Assembly (NCBI GenBank): GCA_026120185.1
Contig: JANUWF010002208.1
Span: forward strand, 186,001 to 250,000
Direction of reading: 5' to 3'
Length of the DNA: 64,000 nt
Source of the DNA: Voacanga thouarsii
Taxonomy: Eukaryota > Streptophyta > Magnoliopsida > Gentianales > Apocynaceae
The notes under the pieces are model-generated. The model was given only the letters and a program-made list of their open reading frames with translations. It was not told the DNA's origin and ran no database searches. Numbering within the stretch: the first letter of the stretch is position 1; every line of letters begins with the position of its first letter. Shown here one piece after another: positions 56,407 to 64,000 of the stretch. A program made the translations under genes and the position numbers.

Positions 56407-58301
56407 TGATGCATATGATTTGGGTGTATAAAAATCATTCAAATTTAAATCCATCCCTAGCTAAGTTTTAATTAAAACATTAATCCTAAATTACACATAT
56501 GAGTAAGTATAGTCTTCACAAGCATAGTATAGGGAATTAAAGAGTATTGATTCTCAAGGAACAACTACCATTAGTTACCTTTCATTCATTGCTTAACCGA
56601 CCAAATAAAGTGATAAGATGATAAAAAGGAAAATAAAGAAAAATATATACAACTCAAGAATGAAGGAAAATAGAATTTATACAAATATCTTTGAAGCCAT
56701 GATAATGAAATATTTAGTAAATATCACAATCAATTATTATCTTGATATCATGAAGGATTCAAAATAGACCCACTTTGTTTGCAAGCTATGGAATCACTAT
56801 CTTCTAGTTAAATTAGTGAACATATTTTATTTCAACCAATTCACCCAAATGATGCATTAAAATTAATCCTCACATAAATCCCTATATTCTAGGTGATTTA
56901 AAGTATAAAATTATCCAATGAATCTATATTCTAGCAATCATCAACTAATCTTTGATTACGCAAGTTCTTGACAATTAACCCATTTTTTAAGCAAGTTAAG
57001 AGATAACAAATATGAAATTAATTAAATTGAAACCATTATCAACCCATTTTTCAAGCAAGTTAACAATAAGAATTAATTAATCAATTCCGTGGTAAAAATA
57101 AGTAATCAAGTCGCAAAAAAATAATCAATTGATCAACTAATTAAATTAACTCAAAATCGTAAATCCAAGAATAATATCCAAATATAATTAAAGAATTAGA
57201 ATCACCATTATTCAAGAAAAAAGAAAATAAAGAAAAGAGATAAATACTCATAGACAAGCCTTTCAATTTCCATGAAAACTCCTCTAAAATCAATTGTCCA
57301 TGAGTGATTTCTCTAGAGAAAATATTAAGGGTGGTGCACTCTAAAATATTTGTCTAAGCCTCCATGTTGTGCACCACTTTTTCTAATCTGAATAAGAAGT
57401 ATTTATAGCTACAAGAACTTCCAAAAAATACTACACAAAGAAGAAGTAATATCCTAATCTAAAATGGCTTCAGAATGCAATTAATAAAGTCCACCACCAT
57501 TCCTTCAATTGGCTAATTTACTTAGTCATTTTGAAGCCACCAAAGCCACTTAATCTAGCCATTGTTGAAGCTACTAAGCCAATAAAGAATTGAAACCATC
57601 TGAGCCGCGAAGCCTCTCGAGCTACTTTCTGAGTCATGAAGCCATTTTCCTTTTCTTTCATCTGCAAGCCATGAAGCTAATGAGCCACATGTAGTTCGAG
57701 TTGAGACACTCGAGCCGATTTCCTTTTGTCTTCCTGCTGAGCCGCGGCTTGTCTTTCTTTCGCCCTTTTGCTGAGCCGTGACTCCTTTCTCATTACATCC
57801 TCTAAAGGATGTAATTAATCCTCCCAAGGCTGCTGTATCTTCTCTTTCTTTTGTTTATTTTGTTTTGTCTCTTCTTTTATTATTTTGTTCAGTGTCCGTT
57901 TCTTTACTTTTTTCCCCTTTTGTCTTCTTGTTGAGTGCAGCTTTTCTTTGTGAAGCCTTTGAAGGATATAATGCATCCTCCCAAGGATTTCACTTATTGT
58001 TCTCTTTTTCTTCTTTTCCAATTTCCAATTTTGGATTTCTCTGGTTTGTTATTTTCTGCTTTGTTTTTTGTTTCTCCAGACTTAGCACAGCACTGGGTCA
58101 GTCTCCTGGGCTTGGTGTCAAGTCTTCACTGGAAATTTCTCCAATTACTTCCAAATTCACCTATTTTCACATAAAGTCATAGAAAAGCATTTTCATAAGT
58201 GATTTATTAAATAGGAAGAAATATGACTAGTTATTACACCAAATATATCATAAAATATCCTCAAACAACTAGGAAAATATATGTAAATTTAAGCCCTATT
58301 A
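56407..58301 (-). repeat. AthD: solo Athila-like LTR in AthC RT
   Basis: 1,895 bases from TGATGCAT to GCCCTATTA (the TG of the minus-strand start mutated to TA), with target duplication GCTCT at 56402-56406 and 58302-58306. Removal restores the RT reading EIDRAKIEC. Longer than its relatives by about 350 bases, mostly in 57540-58190, which has repeated GAAGCCA/GAGCC phrases and a T-rich block. The 134-codon hydrophobic ORF on the plus strand at 57778 has no family match. Confidence 0.9.
57400..57408 (-). promoter_or_regulatory. AthD LTR TATA box
   Basis: The minus strand reads CTATAAATA, at the place expected from the other Athila-like LTRs. Confidence 0.6.
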
Positions 58302-58306
58302 GCTCT

Positions 58307-59095
58307 ATCAATCTCCAAACCCCTTACTTGAGATTTTATGTCCTAACCCTATACCTTCATGTACCATGAAATGGCAATTTTTTTTTTTTCCAATTGAATA
58401 CCAAATTAGTCTCTTCACATATTTGAAGTACTCTCACGAAATTCTTCTTGGATAGTTCAAAGAAATTTCCAAAGATAGAGAAATTGTCCATGAATACCTC
58501 TATTATATCACCAACCAAACCCTCAAATATATCCATCATGCATATCTGAACTATCCTAGACCTATTGCAAAGTCGAAAAGGCATACGTCGGTAAGCAAAA
58601 GTACTAAAGGGGCAAGTGAAAGTTATTTTCTCTTGATCCTCAGGAGCTATGGGAATTTGAAAGTAACCAAAAAATCCATCAAGGAAGCAATAGTACATAT
58701 ACCCAACCAACCTTGCTGATATCTAATCAATAAAAGGAAAGGGAAAAAGGATCCTCTCTTGTAGCTTCATGTAGCTTCCTGTAATCAGTGCACATCATCC
58801 AGCCTACCACTAGTCTTGTCAGAACTAACTCATCTTTCTCATTATAGATCATACTCATACCTCATTTCTTAAGAATAACTTGGGTTGGGCTCACCCACAT
58901 ACTATCTGAGATAGGGTAAATGATCCCTGTATCCAGAAGCTTTATCATCTCACTTTTGACTACTTCCTTCATGTTTAGATTCAATCTTTGTTGAGATTGT
59001 ACTATAGACTTAGCAATTTCCTCTAATAAGATCTTATTTGTGTAGAAAGATGGATTGATTCCCCTTATGTCTATAATTATCCATGCTATTGCCAT
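58307..59095 (-). pseudogene. AthC reverse transcriptase, main part
   Basis: The piece 59095-58862 has RGINPSFYTNKILLEE, KEVVKSEMIKLLDTGIIYPISDS and WVSPTQVILKK. After a gap with stops (SMIYNEKDELVLTRLV text), 58710-58357 has YCFLDGFFGYFQIPIAPEDQE, TFTCPFSTFAYRRMPF and the catalytic box FMDN (58483-58494) where relatives have FMDD. It then reads CHFMVHEG and GLGHKISS up to 58307 and continues beyond AthD at 56401. Frameshift near 58375 in a T-run. Confidence 0.88.
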
Positions 59096-59317
59096 CTTAT
59101 GCTTTTGCTAATCTTCGAGATCCTTGGTAATGATCATCGGCATTTTGTTCCTTTCTGCAAAAAATGTGTACTCCAAATGGTTTAGCAACTCTTTTAATTA
59201 TAATACCGATACATCCTGAATAGATGGTCTCATCCTTCCAAGACTGGATTTCCCAATAGACTTAAACACTTTTAGTTCAGGATCACCCTCATAATTCCCC
59301 ACTTATGCTATAAATTC

Positions 59318-59880
59318 CTACACAAATTTCTTTGTTGCTTCAAATTCATCCCTCTCTGTCCATTTTACATCCCGCATTTTTTTCAACAAAATGCTTCTGC
59401 ATAAATCATCACAACACTCTTCTAGAATCTCAGCCATAAAATAAGAATTATCTTGCACAGAAGAATGTTTCATGCTCTTAGAAATTTTAATAACAACTTC
59501 CTCATCCTCAACTCTCAAAGTTAATATCCTTCCATGAACATCTATAATAGCTCTAGCAATAGCAAGAAAAGGGCATCCCAAAATTAAAGGAACCTTAGAA
59601 TCTTCAGCCGTATCAAGGATAACAAAGTCCCTAAGAATAATGAATCTGTCCACTTTGATAACTACATCTTCAACAATCCTTCTAAGATATTTTGTCGATC
59701 TAACTACAAATTAAATACTCATCCTAATAGGTGCCAATTCACCTAGGCCTAGTTTTTTAAAAGTAGGATATGGTAATAAGTTAATGCTAGCACCTAGATC
59801 TGCCAATACAGTACCGAAAGTAACATTTTTAATTATGTAAGGGATAGAAAAACTTCCTGGATCCTTTAATTTTTTTAGTA
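59318..59880 (-). pseudogene. AthC aspartic protease
   Basis: Reading from 59880: LKKLKDPGSFSIPYIIKN, then the active site ADLGASINLLP (about 59780-59805; D-L-G-A in place of D-T/S-G-A as usual in Athila), one stop near 59712, and VDRFIILRDFVILDTAEDSK, VPLILGCPFLAIARAIIDVH, LTLRVEDEEVV. The open piece 59653-59318 is the C-terminal half. Confidence 0.85.
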
Positions 59881-59889
59881 ATGCCTACT

Positions 59890-60304
59890 TACATTGCAAT
59901 ATGTAGTGCACTCCTCATTTAAGGTCACAATAGATAACACTTCTAGCTTTCTTTTTTCACAAAACATTCTTGAAGAACTTAGCATACTTGGGCATTTAGG
60001 TTAAGGCTTCAACCAATGGAAGATTTTTATGCACTAGCTCGAACAATTCTAGAAATTTTGCAAAACTATTGATCATCCTTCCCCTTTCTCAATCTTCTTG
60101 GGCATAGAACAGAATGAGTGAGTTTGGATATTTTTGAATCGACTTTCTCAACTTCTAGCTAGTTTCACGACGCCATCTCGGTCACAGTGCACGGCACCAT
60201 CGGATCCCTAAATGTCCTATTGTTTTCTGCATCAAACTGCTTATCCTCAGTTTGTGCAGGCTCAAATACACTTTCTAATTGCTTTCCATTTCGAAGTGTG
60301 ACAG
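59890..60304 (-). pseudogene. AthC gag C-terminal end
   Basis: VTLRNGKQLESVFEPAQTED (from 60300), the gag-protease linker motif of Athila, then DPMVPCTVTEMAS, stops, and VTLNEECTTYCNV near 59910-59945. Broken by at least three stops. Interrupted at 60305 by AthE. Confidence 0.75.
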
Positions 60305-61573
60305 TGATAACGGCTAAAATTATCACTATTTCCCTAGTTATTTGAGATTAAATTGAGATAATTTTAATGTAATAACTAGGCATTTTTCTTCCTATTTGAC
60401 ATTTTGCTTGTAGAATTTTTTTTTGACAAAGTTGTGCAGATTTAAGTTGATTTCGAGCGACAAGGAGAATTTTTCAACACGCACCTGGCACTAGGTCTGG
60501 CAAGTAGACCAGGCGCCAGGTCCATTTTGGTCCGACTAGAGAAAAACAGGGTAATACTAAGGAGGAAAATAGAACACACCTGGCGTCAGGCGGGTCAAAG
60601 TGACCCGGCACCAAGTCCACTCTAGAGTCACTAAATCTTGTGCATGAATTTATTAATTTTTCAAAGATTTTGATATTTTCCAATTCATACTCGACCAAGG
60701 CTCCTTAAGCAATAAATTTGGCATCAAAGAAGCCTATAAAACCAAGAGAAAACACAAGAAATAGAGAGTGAATCCAAAATCAAAAAATTCAATCACTCAA
60801 AGAATAAGAGATTCACTATTCAAGAAGGGTTGTTCAAGAGTCTTCAAATGAGAAGAATGAGGCTTGTCTATAAGTGTTTTTTTTTTTTTTTTTGTCTTTG
60901 TTTTCTTGTTCTTAAACAATGATGTATTCAATAATTTATTTGAAATTTGCCATTATTTTAGGATTCATGGTTTTGGGTTAATTTAGTTATTTGATCAATT
61001 CTTTGCCATTTTAGGTATTTCTACATGTTATCATCGGTTATTGATGTGAGTTCTTCTAATTAACTTGGTAAACGATATTAGGAGTTTAATGTATTGATTT
61101 CGTATTTTTCAAATCTTAATGGACTTAGGAAGCAAAGTTTAGATTAAAGGATTAGAGTGATAAAAGATTAGTTTGTTTCAGCTCGTGCAAAGGGTCATTA
61201 GCTAATTTCATGTTTATGAGGAATTGAGATTAATGCATTTTTTTTTTGTTATGTTGGTTTAATTGAGAAATCTACTAATTTAATCGAAAGATACTGATTC
61301 CATGGAATGGGACAGAATTGGAGTCGATTTAAGTAGGTTCATGACATAAGAAACGATTGAATTTTACTTTATATTCTTTCATGATGCCAAGATGATGATT
61401 GCTTGAGATAATTGCTAGATTATTCATTGTCATTTATTTTAGGATAATTGTCTAAATTGCATATTTTCACATCGTTAAGTTGTACATATTTCTTTGTTTT
61501 CCTTTTTTTTTATTATTTTCTCATTTTATTGGGTCGGTTAAACAATGAACAAAAAGTAATTAGTGTATACTTG
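60305..61573 (+). repeat. AthE: Athila-like LTR, truncated
   Basis: Plus-strand LTR from TGATAACGGC, collinear with the AthA LTR for 1,269 bases, ending at GTATACTTG where AthF begins. About the last 160 bases of a full LTR are absent here and would be expected beyond AthF, outside the window. It contains GGCGCC at 60512-60517 with a second palindrome pair near 60580, and TATAAAAC at 60735-60742. Confidence 0.82.
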
Positions 61574-63076
61574 TGATGCGTAAATTTTGGGTGTATAAAA
61601 ATCATCAAATTTAAATCCATCAATTACTCAAGTTTTAATTAAAATATTAATCCCAAAATACACATACGAGTAAGTATACTCATCGCAAGCATAGTATAAG
61701 GAATTAATTAGTATCAATCCACAAAGAAACAAGTACACACTAATCGCATTTCATTTATTGTTTAACCGACCTAAATAAAGTAAAAAATAATAATGATAAA
61801 ATAAAGAAATATACACAACTCAAGGATGTGGGAATATGCAATTTAGACAATTATCCTAGAAAACATGATAATGAACCAACTAGTAATTCTCTCAACTTAT
61901 TATCGTCTTGGCATCATGAAGGAATATAAAGTAAAATTCAATCTATTCACGTGTCATGAATCTACTTAGATAAATTCTACTTTGTTTTCCAATCCATGGA
62001 ATCACTATCTTTTGATTAATATTAACGGATTTGAACAATCAAGCTAACATAGCCAAAACATGCATTAAGCTTAATTCCTTATAAACATAAAATTAGCTAA
62101 TGAGCCTTTATCTGAGGTGAAATGAACTAATCTTTGATTCCTTAGTCCTATAATCTTAACTTCGTCATCCAAGTCTATTAAGATTTAATAAATCCGAAAT
62201 CAATGCAATGAAGCTCCTAACATCTTTTTCCTAGTCAATTAAAAGAACTCGCATCAATAACCAATGATATCAAGTAATCAAATGCCAAAGATGACAAAGA
62301 ATTGATCAAATAACCAAATTAACACAATATCATGAATCTAAAATAATGTTAAATTATAATAAAAATATTGAATACATTATTGTTTAAGGAAAAGAAAGCA
62401 AAGATAAATGAATGCACTCATACACAAGCCTCTTTTTTCACCCCTGAAAACTCTCTTGAACAACCCTCATTGATTTGATGAATTCCTCTTTCAATAAGTG
62501 ATTGGGAATTTTTGCTCCTGGATCCACCTCTTTATTCCTCTCCATTCTCTTATGTTTTCTCTTGCTTTATAGGCCTCTTTGATGCTAAATTCAATGCTTG
62601 AGGGATCTTGGTTAAGTAGGAATTAGAAAATAGTGAAATCTTTGAAAAATTTCCGAATTCATGCACATGATTTTCGTCTTCCAGGTACCTTCGACCTACC
62701 TGGCACCAAGTACAATCTATTCTTCCTCTAATTTTTTGCTCTTTTTTCACTGGCCGAACAAAATGGACCCGGTGCCTGGTCTACTTGCCAGACCTAGCAC
62801 TAGGTCAGTTATGTTTTTTTCTTAAAAGTTGCTTGGTTTCCTTTGCTTGACCAGAATGAACTAGGCGCCTGGTCCCTTGGCTAGGCTTGGCACCAGGTGC
62901 ATTATGGATTTGTTTATTTTTTGCTTGAAATTAACTTAAATCTTCACAAATTTGTCAAAAACACTTTTTAGAAGTAAAATGTCAAATAAGAAGGAATTTG
63001 CGTAGTTATTACAGCAAATGTATCGCAAAACAACCTCAAATAACTAGGAAAATAATTGTGATTTTAGCCCCTATCA
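61574..63076 (-). repeat. AthF 3' LTR
   Basis: 1,503 bases, TGATGCGTAAATT to AGCCCCTATCA, the reverse complement of the AthA-type LTR. It has three GC palindrome groups (62690-62705, 62775-62805, 62865-62900) and a minus-strand TATA box at 62565-62572. Confidence 0.9.
62565..62572 (-). promoter_or_regulatory. AthF LTR TATA box
   Basis: The minus strand reads CTATAAAG in the conserved phrase GGCCTATAAAG. Confidence 0.6.
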
Positions 63077-64000
63077 CATACCCCTACATTTGAACTTTTA
63101 CTTGTCCTCAAGGAAACAAGATTTAAAACACTAAGTATATAGCTTAAGACAAAACAAGTTAACAAACTTTTCCTTAGTAAATTCATCCCTAATGAAGATA
63201 TAACCTTCTTCCAACTTTAAACATAAATTCGTCATTCATTTAATCTTTTCAAAACCTTGTAAACTCATGGATTAAATCAATCAATTCCAAGGTCATCTGA
63301 CTCCTCAAGCAAAAACATAGATAACATAAATCATACGAGTCTAGTCATTTAACCAATTGAAGCATTATAAACTCAAATTTACACAACTTAAGTTAATGAA
63401 ATAAGGAAAACACTCCACTCTCTTTTTTTAGCGACTTAGGAAATTGTTAGCCTCAAGTAAATGGATTTTTCTTCACTCACCGTATTGGCCCCTATATAGT
63501 CATATTCCTCCTTTTTTTTTTAGCAACTTTCTATCTTTCTTTCTTCTTTCTGTCCTTATCTTCTTGCCTTTGAGATAGCCTCAAGAGAGTGTGATACTTC
63601 TTTGTTTCTTCTCTTCCACTCACCGTATTGGCTCCCTTTTCAGCAAAAGGTCTCCAAAGATTAAAAATAAGAGCATTTTTTTTTTCAACTCAATTTTTTT
63701 TTATCACATAACAATGATTTTTTTTTTCACTCATTTTTTTATTCTCATTATTTTTTCTCACATTCCTTATTCACAACTCAAAATCAAGCAAACTTTAAAT
63801 ATATAATACAAGAATTAATCAACAAGTCTTCTAATACTTCATCATATCATCTATATTCAAACTTAAAGATTAACACAAAACTCAAATACCAAATATAACC
63901 AAGGTTAACTTAAATTCTCAAGACATAGCAAAAATCCAACTTAATACACAAGTTTACCTTTTAATAAAAATCAAACCACCATGAATGACAAATCCATATC
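63077..64000 (-). other. AthF 3' UTR
   Basis: No gene. On the minus strand it holds the purine-rich segment TGTAGGGGTATG directly before the LTR (polypurine tract), GGGGCCAATACGGTGAG at about 63475-63492, CTCTTGAGGCTATC at about 63568-63583, and A-rich runs at 63660-63760. All are shared with AthA. The 71-codon plus-strand ORF at 63591 is a low-complexity artefact. Confidence 0.7.

Larger units (their letters stand above)
55500..60304 (-). mobile_element. AthC: Athila-like Ty3/gypsy gag-pol relic
   Basis: Minus-strand gypsy order read from right to left: gag end (60304-59890), protease (59880-59318), RT (59095-58310 and 56406-56240), RNase H (56181-55702), start of integrase (about 55690-55500). 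Solo LTR AthD interrupts RT; the AthE LTR starts at 60305, and CopD sits at the left. No LTR of its own is visible. The sequence blocks (FMDN-type RT, DLGASINLLP protease) are those of Athila elements. Confidence 0.87.
61574..64000 (-). mobile_element. AthF: 3' end of an Athila-like element
   Basis: Minus-strand 3' LTR (61574-63076) preceded on its upstream side by 3' UTR (63077-64000) that runs off the window. It abuts AthE in the opposite direction; the last AthE bases ACTTG are the candidate target duplication. The UTR matches AthA 3' UTR parts at 36770-36850 and 49518-49620. Confidence 0.82.

Noticed and set aside
57778..58182. 134-codon hydrophobic plus-strand ORF
   Set aside because: It lies antisense in the AthD LTR within a T-rich block; a T-rich strand gives Phe/Leu/Ser-rich reading by itself.
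1..64000. Host protein-coding gene or plant pararetrovirus copy
   Set aside because: Every protein motif found belongs to copia or gypsy gag, pol or the 3' ORF; no movement-protein, coat or host-domain motif and no intron-exon gene structure was recognised by eye.

Overview
This is plant nuclear repeat DNA, most likely a eudicot pericentromeric or intergenic block. It is AT-rich, holds no recognisable host gene, and consists almost entirely of decayed LTR retrotransposons nested in one another. The plant origin is inferred from Ty1/copia elements primed by initiator tRNA-Met, Sirevirus-like copia elements with an extra ORF behind pol, and Athila-like Ty3/gypsy elements with an Asp-tRNA-type primer site. 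Nothing identifies the species. Every coding region carries stops or frameshifts, so coding entries are pseudogenes. Labels used below are mine. Layout from the left: CopA (1-4072, minus; only 5' UTR and 5' LTR are in the window) lies in the 3' ORF of SirA (4073-11227, minus; Sirevirus-like). SirA is also split by a solo copia LTR (7280-9101) and is cut at 11228 by the 5' LTR of AthA (plus; Athila-like). AthA runs in pieces: LTR and gag 11228-13495, gag end and 3' ORF 33254-36866, 3' UTR 49518-49620. CopB (plus; gag at 14809, 3' LTR ending 33253) sits inside the AthA gag. CopB is itself interrupted in RT by CopC (17380-25829, minus, target duplication GAAAC) and in RNase H by a 4.2 kb coding-free LTR-like unit, SoloF (27047-31205, duplication GATTA). 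The AthA 3' UTR carries a solo LTR, AthB (36867-49512, duplication ACCTA), which is split by the youngest-looking complete element, SirB (38178-49273, minus, duplication TATTT). To the right are CopD (about 49741-55495, minus), AthC (about 55500-60304, minus; Athila gag-pol with solo LTR AthD at 56407-58301, duplication GCTCT), AthE (60305-61573, plus LTR fragment) and AthF (61574 to the window end, minus; 3' LTR and 3' UTR). The target duplications and resumed reading frames give a relative order of insertion: SirA, then AthA, then CopB and AthB, then CopC, SoloF and SirB, which is four levels deep. SirB is best preserved: two 1.34 kb LTRs, primer site, purine tract, a gag-pol of about 1,700 codons in one frame broken only by stop codons, and a 501-codon extra ORF. 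That ORF belongs to the same plant transposon-associated family as the AthA 3' ORF, although the two elements belong to different superfamilies. No host gene, RNA gene, CRISPR array or non-transposon system was found.
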